Shown piece after piece: positions 47,338 through 56,312 of a stretch of 56,312 bases of DNA (the stretch's first letter is position 1; each line of letters begins with the position of its first letter). The notes beneath the pieces were generated by a model. The model was given only the letters and a program-made list of their open reading frames with translations. It did no database searches and was not told where the DNA came from. The position numbers and the translations under genes are program-made. The stretch is from Saccharibacillus alkalitolerans (lineage in GTDB: Bacteria; Bacillota; Bacilli; Paenibacillales; Paenibacillaceae). The DNA lies in the NCBI RefSeq assembly GCF_011090185.1, contig NZ_JAAFGS010000014.1, positions 1 through 56,312 on the forward strand, in the 5' to 3' direction.

Positions 47338-47357
47338 GCGCACTTGCCGGGACTCGG

Positions 47358-48431
47358 TCATACCTGCCGATCGATAAACACCTGATCCTGCAGCCGCCGC
47401 AGCCCTTCCTTGATCGTCCGGGCACGGGCGCCGCCGATCCCGTCGACCTCGTCCAAGTGCTCCAGCTCGGCGCGCATCACGTGACCCAACTGGCCGAAAT
47501 GCTCGGTCAAATTGTTCACGATGACGTTCGGCAGGCGCGGAATCTTGCTCAGCACCCGGTAACCGCGAGGGGTCAGCAGCTCTTCGGTCACGGACACCTG
47601 TGCCGGATAACCGAGCAGACGTACGATATGCGCCGTATCGAGCAGTTCTTCGTCCGTGGAGCGCCGGAGCGCGAACAGCACTTCTTTGACTTTGTCTTCG
47701 CCCGTATGCGCGGTATAGTCCTTGATCAGCAGCAGCACTTCGCGCTCGGTATTGCCGACCAGCTCTTCCATCTGCATGGCGATCAGCCGGCCTTCGTTGC
47801 CCAATTCGCTTACGTAGCGCTGGATCTCCGTCTTGATGCGCAGCACCATTTCGACCCGCCGGATAACGCCTACCACTTCGGCCAGCGTAACCAGTTCCTC
47901 GAATTCGGAGGCGGTCAGGTTGGTCAGCGCCTGCGTCAGGACGACTTTGTACTTCTCCAGCGTCTGGATCGCCTGATTGGCCTTGGTCAAGATGACCCCG
48001 ACCTCTTTCAGCGCGTAGCGCAGATTACCGAGATACAGCGTAATGATATTGCGGCGCTGCGAGATGGATACGACCAATTTCCCGGTCTGCTTGGCTACGC
48101 GCTCGGCGGTCCGGTGGCGGATTCCCGTTTCCGAAGACGAAATCGCCGGGTCGGGAATCAGCTGGGTATTGGCGTACAGAATGCGCTTGAGATCCTCGCT
48201 GAGAATGATCGCGCCGTCCATCTTCGCCAGCTCGTACAAATAGTTCGGTGAAAAATCGCAGTTGATGGAAAAACCCCCGTCGACGACTTCCATCACTTCC
48301 GGGCTGTAGCCGACGACGATCAAGGCGCCGGTCTTGGCCCGCAGCACATTCTCAAGCCCGTCGCGGAAAGGCGCTCCCGGGGCGACGAGTTTGAGCAGCT
48401 CGTTCATTTTTACGGATTCCGATTCTTTCAT
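47358..48431 (-). CDS. disA: DNA integrity scanning diadenylate cyclase DisA
   Basis: Makes c-di-AMP and pauses at damaged DNA to delay sporulation. The 357-residue protein has the DAC domain (about 10-150) with DGA at 72-74 and RHR at 105-107, a helical spine, and a C-terminal helix-hairpin-helix DNA-binding domain (about 285-357, [19 protein letters not shown]). The start at 48431 follows GTAGGAGGCAGGCA. It lies 48 bases past radA. Confidence 0.98.
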   Translation of the reverse strand: MKESESVKMNELLKLVAPGAPFRDGLENVLRAKTGALIVVGYSPEVMEVVDGGFSINCDFSPNYLYELAKMDGAIILSEDLKRILYANTQLIPDPAISSSETGIRHRTAERVAKQTGKLVVSISQRRNIITLYLGNLRYALKEVGVILTKANQAIQTLEKYKVVLTQALTNLTASEFEELVTLAEVVGVIRRVEMVLRIKTEIQRYVSELGNEGRLIAMQMEELVGNTEREVLLLIKDYTAHTGEDKVKEVLFALRRSTDEELLDTAHIVRLLGYPAQVSVTEELLTPRGYRVLSKIPRLPNVIVNNLTEHFGQLGHVMRAELEHLDEVDGIGGARARTIKEGLRRLQDQVFIDRQV

Positions 48432-48479
48432 TGCCTGCCTCCTACTGCATCGACCGCCTGAAAGGTTTCGATCGATGCC

Positions 48480-49859
48480 CTACTCTAGCGCCGCTTTGAG
48501 CGCCTGCGAAACGGTCTCGACCCCGATCAGCTCGATTCCTTTCGGATGCTTCCATCCCTTTAAACTTTTCTCTGGCAAAATGACCCGTTTGAACCCCAAC
48601 TTCAATGCTTCCTTTACCCGCTGCTCGGCCCGTGCCACGGCGCGTACCTCTCCGGTCAGGCCGATCTCGCCGAACACGGCATCGTAAGGCCGGGTCGGCT
48701 TGTCCTGCACGCTCGAAGCGATACTGACGGCAATCGCCAGGTCGACGGCCGGCTCGTCCAATCTGACGCCGCCGGCCACGTTGACGTAGGCGTCCTGCGT
48801 CTGCATATACAGCCCCATCCGCTTTTCCAGCACGGCGATGATCAGGTTCAATCGGTTGTAATCGATGCCGGTGCCCATACGCCGCGGCGACGGGAAATGC
48901 GTGGTCGCGACCAGCGCCTGGATCTCGACCAGCACGGGCCTCGTTCCTTCCATGCTGGCGACGACGGTCGTCCCCGATACGCCCATCGCCCGCTCGGACA
49001 GGAACAGCTCCGACGGGTTGGTCACCTCGTCGAGTCCTTCTTCCCGCATTTCGAAAATGCCCATCTCGTTCGTCGATCCGAAACGATTTTTCACCGCGCG
49101 CAAAATCCGGTACGTATGATGGCGCTCTCCTTCGAAATAAAGCACGCAGTCCACCATATGTTCCAGCATGCGCGGACCGGCGATAGCGCCTTCTTTCGTC
49201 ACATGTCCGACCAAGACGATGGCGATTCCGCCGTTTTTGGCCAGCCGCATAAAGCGCGCCGTGCATTCGCGGACCTGCGAAACGCTGCCCGGTGCGCTGG
49301 TAACATCCGGCTGGTACACCGTCTGGATCGAGTCGATGACGAGAAAATCGGGCGCGATCTGCTCGATCGACTGCTCGATCTGCTCCATATTGCTCTCGCA
49401 AAGCACGTACAGCTGCGCGGACAGCGCGCCCAGACGCTCGGCTCGCAGTTTGGTCTGCTTGACCGATTCCTCGCCGGAAATATACAACACTTTAAGTCCC
49501 GACGCCGCCAGCGAGTGCGAAGTCTGCAGCAGCAGCGTCGACTTCCCGATTCCGGGATCGCCGCCGACGAGAATAAGCGAACCGGGCACGACTCCCCCGC
49601 CGAGCACGCGGTTCAATTCTCCGATCTTCGTATCCACCCGCGGCTCCTGCCCGCCTTCGATGTCGACGATGGACTGCGGCTTCGTCGTCCCTTGAAACAG
49701 GGAAGAATTCATGCCGCTCATGCCCTGCGTTTTCACGCCGCTGCTGACCGTCTCCTCCACCATCGAGTTCCAGGATTGGCAGCCGGGACATTTTCCGTAC
49801 CATTTAGGCGACTCGTAGCCGCAATCGGTGCAATAAAACTTGGTTTTCGTTTTGGCCAT
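48480..49859 (-). CDS. radA: DNA repair protein RadA (Sms)
   Basis: A RecA-like helicase in recombination and branch migration, 459 residues. The N-terminal zinc finger is C10-x-x-C13 plus C24-x-x-C27, the Walker A motif [10 protein letters not shown] is at 99-108, the RadA-specific KNRFG lies near 258, and the C-terminal third is Lon-protease-like (inactive). The start at 49859 follows GAGAGGAGATCC. In B. subtilis radA belongs to the ctsR operon; here a terminator stands between clpC and radA. Confidence 0.98.
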   Translation of the reverse strand: MAKTKTKFYCTDCGYESPKWYGKCPGCQSWNSMVEETVSSGVKTQGMSGMNSSLFQGTTKPQSIVDIEGGQEPRVDTKIGELNRVLGGGVVPGSLILVGGDPGIGKSTLLLQTSHSLAASGLKVLYISGEESVKQTKLRAERLGALSAQLYVLCESNMEQIEQSIEQIAPDFLVIDSIQTVYQPDVTSAPGSVSQVRECTARFMRLAKNGGIAIVLVGHVTKEGAIAGPRMLEHMVDCVLYFEGERHHTYRILRAVKNRFGSTNEMGIFEMREEGLDEVTNPSELFLSERAMGVSGTTVVASMEGTRPVLVEIQALVATTHFPSPRRMGTGIDYNRLNLIIAVLEKRMGLYMQTQDAYVNVAGGVRLDEPAVDLAIAVSIASSVQDKPTRPYDAVFGEIGLTGEVRAVARAEQRVKEALKLGFKRVILPEKSLKGWKHPKGIELIGVETVSQALKAALE

Positions 49860-49969
49860 GGATCTCCTCTCTTACCGGTCCCCCGGCAGTCCGAACCCGT
49901 CCGTTCGCCTCCGGCATACGGAAAGCTCTTCCTTAAAAGTTTATCATTTATTGTTTATAAAAGGTAGGG

Positions 49970-49997
49970 CCCATACAGCCTTTCAGCCGCCTGTCAA
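49970..49997 (-). promoter_or_regulatory. Possible promoter of radA-disA
   Basis: Consensus TTGACA (49997-49992) with a 16-bp spacer before TATGGG (49975-49970). The -35 box touches the T-run of the clpC terminator. The -10 match is only moderate. Confidence 0.4.
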
Positions 49998-50041
49998 GCA
50001 AAAAAAGCCGGACCGCGAACCCGAAGTTCCGCGGTCTGGCT
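49998..50041 (-). terminator. Terminator of the ctsR-clpC operon
   Basis: AGCCAGACCGCG and CGCGGTCCGGCT form a long stem with one mismatch, followed by seven T (GCTTTTTTTGCTT). It lies about 90 bases past the clpC stop. Confidence 0.9.
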
Positions 50042-50129
50042 ATGAACGGCCTGCAGACCGGATGAGCGCGAAGCTTCGCCCGGCCCGGGCTTTAAAATCT
50101 CCGGCGCATTTCCGAACAAGCTGCGCCTA

Positions 50130-52592
<2,463 letters not shown>

Positions 52593-52658
52593 ATGCAAAG
52601 CACCTCCACAAAGTAGTCAGCTCCGGGCCGGATACAGATCCGGCCGCCGAACCGGGTG

Positions 52659-53723
52659 TTATTCTTTACTTTTAACCAGTTTGTCCCGGATGAGCTGCGC
52701 CCGGTACATATCCTTCTCCGATGTGTTCATTGTAGCACCGAACGTTTTCTGAAGGAAATTCGGCTGGGTCAAAATGGTCAATTCGTTCAGCAGCGTCATC
52801 GGCAGCCCGTCGATCCAGCCCAGGTCGACGCCGAGACGTACGTCCGACAGCCGCTGGGCGGCTTCTTTGCCGTCCATGATCGCCGCATGGGTTAATATCC
52901 CGTAGGATCGCATGACCCGGTCGTATAAGCGAATCTTGGATTCGCTGACGAGCCGGCTTCGCGCCTGACGTTCATATTCGATAATCTGCCCGACAATTCC
53001 TTCCAGATTGTCCACGATCTCTTTTTCGCTCTGGCCGAGGGTAATCTGATTGGAAATTTGGAACAGATTGCCCTGCGCTTCGCTGCCTTCCCCGTAAATG
53101 CCGCGCACCGTAAGCCCCACCTGGGACACGGCATTGAGGACGCGGCCGATCTGGTGCGTCATGACGAGGGCCGGAAGATGGATCATGACCGAAGCCCGCA
53201 GTCCGGTTCCCACGTTGGTCGGACAGCTTGTGAGATAGCCGCGCCGATCGTCAAACGCGTAATCGATGTAGGCTTCCAGCACATCGTCTACCGACGTTGC
53301 CCGCTCCCATGCCTCTTTAACCTGAAAACCGGGATAAAGACACTGGATGCGGAGATGGTCTTCCTCATTTACCATGATGCTGAGCGATTCGTCGGCACTC
53401 AAGACCACTGCCGCTTCTTGAGACTCGTTGGCCAGCGCCGGGCTGACCAAATGCTTTTCGACCAGCACCTGCCGATCGACTTCGCTAAGCTCGTCGAGCC
53501 GGACCGGTTGGAGCGGTCCGAGCGCTTCCGAGGCTTGTTCGGCCGCGCCGATGACCGTCTGCCGCACCTGTTCCGCCTGCTCCTCGCTCGCGACAAGCGG
53601 AAAAGGAAGCGACCGCAGGTTGCGGGCAATCCGTACCCGGCTGCTGATGACGATATCGGAATCCCGGCCTTCTCCCCGCATCCAGGTGCTGAGCGCATTT
53701 TCCGTAAACGCAAAATCCGACAT
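52659..53723 (-). CDS. mcsB: Protein-arginine kinase McsB
   Basis: A phosphagen-kinase-like enzyme (354 aa) that phosphorylates arginines, marking proteins for ClpCP and inactivating CtsR. N-terminal SSRVRIARNLRSLPFP and CPTNVGTGLRASVMIHLP are recognisable. The C-terminal phospho-arginine-binding motif, RDxxRA at 337-342 in characterised homologues, reads KDMYRA here at the same residue numbers, so the first arginine is lysine. The start at 53723 follows AAAGGAGGAACCGATCC. It follows mcsA by 15 bases. Confidence 0.97.
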   Translation of the reverse strand: MSDFAFTENALSTWMRGEGRDSDIVISSRVRIARNLRSLPFPLVASEEQAEQVRQTVIGAAEQASEALGPLQPVRLDELSEVDRQVLVEKHLVSPALANESQEAAVVLSADESLSIMVNEEDHLRIQCLYPGFQVKEAWERATSVDDVLEAYIDYAFDDRRGYLTSCPTNVGTGLRASVMIHLPALVMTHQIGRVLNAVSQVGLTVRGIYGEGSEAQGNLFQISNQITLGQSEKEIVDNLEGIVGQIIEYERQARSRLVSESKIRLYDRVMRSYGILTHAAIMDGKEAAQRLSDVRLGVDLGWIDGLPMTLLNELTILTQPNFLQKTFGATMNTSEKDMYRAQLIRDKLVKSKE

Positions 53724-53738
53724 GGATCGGTTCCTCCT

Positions 53739-54263
53739 TTAGCGCTGGGACCGCTGCAGTTCAAGTTCGCGAATGCGGTCCCTGAGCTGCGCGGCCGTTT
53801 CGAATTCCTGCTTCTCGATCCGTTCCTGCAGTTCCTGCTTGAGCTTGTCGATTTCCCTTTGAATCTGAAGATCGGCGCCGCCCCGCTTCGGTACTTTGCC
53901 GACATGCACGGTTCCTCCGTGCACCCGTTTGAGCAGCGGATCGATTTTGCCGTCAAAGTATTTGTAGCAGGAGCTGCAGCCGAAACGTCCTATTTTCCGA
54001 AACTGCGCATAAGTCATGCCGCATTCCTCGCAGTGCAGCTGCTGAGACTGCGCCGCTCCTCCCGACTGCGTTTTGCCCGACATATCGAAATCCAAAAAGC
54101 CCGAGAGCAAGTTATGAATCGAGAAGCCTCCCGAGGTTCCCGGAATCATCTCGCCTTTCTCCCTTGCGCAGTGTTCGCAAATATGAAATTCGTTTTTTTC
54201 GCCGTTAATGATTTTTGTGAAATGCAGGGTTGCGGGCCGCTGCTGACATTCCTGACAAAGCAT
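53739..54263 (-). CDS. mcsA: McsA, zinc-binding activator of McsB
   Basis: The 174-residue protein has several CxxC pairs (C3/C6, CEHC, CEEC, CSSC) for zinc and a C-terminal UVR-like coiled coil (about 135-172, rich in K/E/Q). It activates McsB kinase and helps sense stress. The ATG at 54263 (MLCQECQQRP) lies after GGAGGTGGGGCGA; a GTG at 54272 falls in that ribosome site. It follows ctsR by 51 bases. Confidence 0.96.
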   Translation of the reverse strand: MLCQECQQRPATLHFTKIINGEKNEFHICEHCAREKGEMIPGTSGGFSIHNLLSGFLDFDMSGKTQSGGAAQSQQLHCEECGMTYAQFRKIGRFGCSSCYKYFDGKIDPLLKRVHGGTVHVGKVPKRGGADLQIQREIDKLKQELQERIEKQEFETAAQLRDRIRELELQRSQR

Positions 54264-54314
54264 TCGCCCCACCTCCTTCGCCTAATAAACGTTCGTCTTC
54301 GCATCCGTAGCGCT

Positions 54315-54782
54315 TTACTCCTGCTGCCCCATCAACGCGATCAGCATCGCCTTCATGATGCGAGCGCGCATTTCATCCCGATACGGCAGCTTGAGCAGCA
54401 GCGTGTTGCGCAGGATGGCCGAACGCATCAAAGCGGCTTCGCGTCCCGTAATGAGATTCGCGCCTTCCAGCCTGTAGATCAACCCTTCCGCCGCCGACTG
54501 GCTCATTTCGCTCCCGATCGTTTCGTGCACGTGGGCATGCAGCTCGGAGTGAGCGGGCAGTTCAATGCGCTGAATGCGAATATAGCCGCCGCCCCCGCGC
54601 TTGCTTTCGACCAGGTAACCTTTTTCCAAAGTAAATCGGGTGCTGATCACATAATTGATCTGCGAAGGCACGCAGGAAAACCGATCGGCCAGATCATTGC
54701 GCTGAATCTCGATCATGCCTCCCTGACTTTCCTGCAAAACCGTTTTTAAATAATGTTCGATGATATCGGATATATTACGCAT
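54315..54782 (-). CDS. ctsR: Transcriptional repressor CtsR
   Basis: Repressor of class III heat-shock genes, 155 residues. The N-terminal winged helix-turn-helix begins MRNISDIIEHYLKTVL and includes NDLADRFSCVPSQINYVI; the glycine-rich heat-sensing loop is RGGGGYI, intact. The start at 54782 follows GGAGGGTGAATCG. It heads the ctsR-mcsA-mcsB-clpC operon and should repress itself through the operator at 54947-54969. Confidence 0.98.
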   Translation of the reverse strand: MRNISDIIEHYLKTVLQESQGGMIEIQRNDLADRFSCVPSQINYVISTRFTLEKGYLVESKRGGGGYIRIQRIELPAHSELHAHVHETIGSEMSQSAAEGLIYRLEGANLITGREAALMRSAILRNTLLLKLPYRDEMRARIMKAMLIALMGQQE

Positions 54783-54946
54783 CGATTCACCCTCCACGAT
54801 CTGCCTGAGCCGCCGCCCGGCCTTATGTTCCGGATGTGGAGCCTACTCTTAAAATAACCCTTCCGCAAAAAGGAAGAAACGTCTGGTTGTTTCGAGGCAC
54901 CGTCCGTTTGCGGCGTGTCGCAGGGCAAAGATAGAACTGCAAGTTC

Positions 54947-54969
54947 GTTGACTTTGACTTTCTTTGACT
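54947..54969 (-). promoter_or_regulatory. CtsR operator, tandem heptads
   Basis: On the minus strand two perfect AGTCAAA heptads (54969-54963 and 54959-54953) stand three bases apart, the canonical CtsR arrangement. A third, imperfect AGTCAAC overlaps the second by one base (54953-54947). The operator spans the expected transcript start, just downstream of the -10 box. Confidence 0.92.
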
Positions 54970-54977
54970 TTGTATCT

Positions 54978-55005
54978 ATTATATCATATTTTTTCTGATT
55001 GCCAA
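54978..55005 (-). promoter_or_regulatory. Sigma-A promoter of the ctsR operon
   Basis: TTGGCA (55005-55000), 16-bp spacer, consensus TATAAT (54983-54978). The transcript would start near 54971, inside the CtsR operator, leaving a leader of about 190 nt before ctsR. This promoter, the operator and the terminator at 55028-55062 account for the 306-base gap. Confidence 0.85.
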
Positions 55006-55027
55006 GCGTTCGGGAAAACCCGCATGC

Positions 55028-55062
55028 AAAAAGAAGGCCGCGGTATCCCGCAGCCTTTTTTT
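55028..55062 (-). terminator. Terminator after the beta-helix gene
   Basis: AAGGC-t-GCGG pairs with CCGC-g-GCCTT around a four-base loop, followed by CTTTTTGC on the minus strand. A run of eight T on the plus strand may make it bidirectional. It lies 27 bases past the stop at 55089. Confidence 0.85.
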
Positions 55063-55088
55063 TCCTTGCAACCTCTCTTGGGCGCTGC

Positions 55089-56216
55089 TTAGAATCCGCT
55101 GTTTCCCTCTTTATGAATGTTGCCCTTTTTGAAGGTCGCTGCGCCTTCTCCCGAATTCGACACCTGGTTGGACGTAAAATAAATATTGCCGATATCCCCG
55201 TCCCCCCAGACTCCGATTCCTGCATTGACCGAATTCGAAATGACATTGTTAGAGAAGCGCACTTCGTCGATTTTGCCCGTATCCGCAAAAACCAGAATAT
55301 TGGGGTGATCGTCCGTCGGGCGCGTTCCTGATTTGACTACCGTATTGCGGCTCACCTTGATGTCGTTGACGCTGCGGGTATCCCATCTGGATTCGACCGC
55401 GACGTAAATCCCGGCCATTTCCGTGTTGCTGATCTTATTTTTCTCGATTGTGACGTCGCTGCCTCCGACCACGGAAATCCCTCTCGCTTTCGAACCGTAA
55501 CCGACGGAATTGCCGCGAATGGTGATGCCGCTTGTCGTTCCCGGGTCCTTGTTGTAACTGACGACTGCGATCGCATCGTCTCCGGTCTGCTTCACTATGT
55601 TGTTTTCAACCGTAATCTGGCGGCTCCCCTCCGTGATATGGATACCGTCCGCTTTGGTGCTCTTGACGAGGTTGCCCGAGATGACTCCGTTGGCCCCGTC
55701 GCGCACCAAAATACCGGCTGTTCCGGCACCTATAATGCGTATGTTTGTAATGGAGAAGTCCGAAGCTCCCAGCACGGTAACGCTGTTTTTGGAATCGGAA
55801 CCGTCGCGCTTCCCCGTTTTCCGATAAACGTGGGTCAAGTCTTGGAGTCCCGCGCTTTTCCCTTTGAGATCGATCGAGCCGCTCTCCGGATTGGTCGAGG
55901 TCAAGACGGAACGATCGGCCCCGGCTCCTTTCACTTTCACTCCGTTTATGCTCAGACGTTCGCTCAGCAGAAAGTTTCCGGCTGGTATGTATACGCTTTT
56001 CCCCTGCTTTTTAGCGGCACTCAGCGCCTTCTCGAATGCTTTAAGTGAATCTTTTTTGCCATTCCCTACCGCGCCGTAGGCCGTGACCGAGATTGAACCT
56101 GCAGGAGCGGCGGCGTGCAGCGGCGGCGAAATCGGGAAAATCAATAAAACGCTCAATATCCCTAAAACCAGTGAAGCCAGACGGCCCCGTCTCCCCTTAA
56201 TTGCTTGGGTTTTCAT
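55089..56216 (-). CDS. Secreted right-handed beta-helix protein, pectate-lyase-superfamily-like
   Basis: The 375-residue protein has a Sec signal peptide (basic residues 1-12, hydrophobic 13-30, likely cleavage after HAA near 35-37). ISVTAYGAVGNGKKDSLKAF (about 42-61) is the usual opening of pectate-lyase-superfamily folds. Repeats of the form ITVENNIVKQTGDDAIAV follow to the end. ADGI (189-192) and GDDA (212-215) resemble the DG and GDD aspartates of GH28 polygalacturonases, but the GHG and RIK motifs are not evident. It is probably a cell-wall or extracellular polysaccharide-binding or -cleaving protein; the substrate is unknown. The start at 56216 follows GTGGAGGAATCAT. It is monocistronic and unrelated to the operon beside it. 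Confidence 0.8.
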   Translation of the reverse strand: MKTQAIKGRRGRLASLVLGILSVLLIFPISPPLHAAAPAGSISVTAYGAVGNGKKDSLKAFEKALSAAKKQGKSVYIPAGNFLLSERLSINGVKVKGAGADRSVLTSTNPESGSIDLKGKSAGLQDLTHVYRKTGKRDGSDSKNSVTVLGASDFSITNIRIIGAGTAGILVRDGANGVISGNLVKSTKADGIHITEGSRQITVENNIVKQTGDDAIAVVSYNKDPGTTSGITIRGNSVGYGSKARGISVVGGSDVTIEKNKISNTEMAGIYVAVESRWDTRSVNDIKVSRNTVVKSGTRPTDDHPNILVFADTGKIDEVRFSNNVISNSVNAGIGVWGDGDIGNIYFTSNQVSNSGEGAATFKKGNIHKEGNSGF

Positions 56217-56312
56217 ATGATTCCTCCACTTCCGATTTTCTGTTTTTTCTTGTTATATAAAACCAAATGCTTGCTGCGCAAATCAGCAAATCGATTATTT
56301 TTGCATAAATAC
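56217..56312 (-). promoter_or_regulatory. Upstream region of the beta-helix gene, weak promoter
   Basis: This AT-rich end piece has a possible TTGCGC, 16-bp spacer and TATATA about 45 bases before the start codon. Matches are modest, and the upstream neighbour lies outside the window. Confidence 0.3.

Noticed and set aside
54999..55062. Possible CRISPR or repeat array near the right end
   Set aside because: Only a single inverted repeat with T-runs is present; it is a terminator.

Overview
The window is a long housekeeping stretch of a spore-forming Bacillota chromosome. Protein sequences, gene order and moderate-to-high GC suggest the Paenibacillaceae (Paenibacillus or a near relative). This is judged from remembered families, not from a search. 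All 70 protein genes I can support lie on the minus strand, so transcription runs from the right end (56312) to the left end (1). I found no tRNA or rRNA gene, insertion sequence, prophage, CRISPR array or plus-strand gene.

Layout in transcription order. (1) 56216-55089: a secreted beta-helix protein, the only clearly accessory gene. (2) 54782-50130: the CtsR-controlled proteostasis operon ctsR-mcsA-mcsB-clpC, with a promoter and CtsR operator in front and a terminator behind. (3) 49859-47358: radA-disA (DNA repair and c-di-AMP checkpoint). (4) 47193-44514: ispD-ispF-gltX (isoprenoid precursors, Glu-tRNA). (5) 44414-40062: a cysteine T-box leader driving cysE-cysS-mrnC-rlmB-rae1. (6) sigH. 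(7) 38990-36836: rpmG-secE-nusG-rplK-rplA. (8) rplJ-rplL behind an L10 leader with an attenuator, followed by an RsmC-like methyltransferase. (9) rpoB-rpoC behind a leader of about 370 nt. (10) the str operon, L7Ae-like/rpsL/rpsG/fusA/tuf. (11) 22075-6699: the S10-spc-alpha block, rpsJ through rplQ, with secY, adk, map, infA and rpoA. (12) truA. (13) rplM-rpsI with an L13 leader. (14) 4380-2469: cysH-sat (sulfate assimilation). (15) a SalA-type Mrp ATPase, a SpoIIM-like membrane protein and a small unknown gene.

Compared with the Bacillus subtilis order I remember, the block is nearly collinear with four changes. The PIN/TRAM gene yacL is absent between disA and ispD. The gene ybaC is absent between tuf and rpsJ. 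The ECF transporter genes ecfA1-ecfA2-ecfT are absent between rplQ and truA. A cysH-sat pair occupies the place of ybaJ-ybaK-cwlD.

Sigma-A-type promoters with 16-17 bp spacing precede most transcription units. Five RNA leaders (L13, S10, L10, rpoB, cysteine T-box) and one clear protein operator (CtsR) are visible. Many starts are TTG or GTG, so several 5' ends were set by Shine-Dalgarno position. I see no undescribed multi-gene system. The most interesting points are residue changes in S12, a 22-bp perfect palindrome at the 5' end of the rpmG-secE-nusG transcript, the long rpoB leader with an 11-bp repeat, a variant phospho-arginine-sensing motif in McsB, and the beta-helix protein with GH28-like residues.
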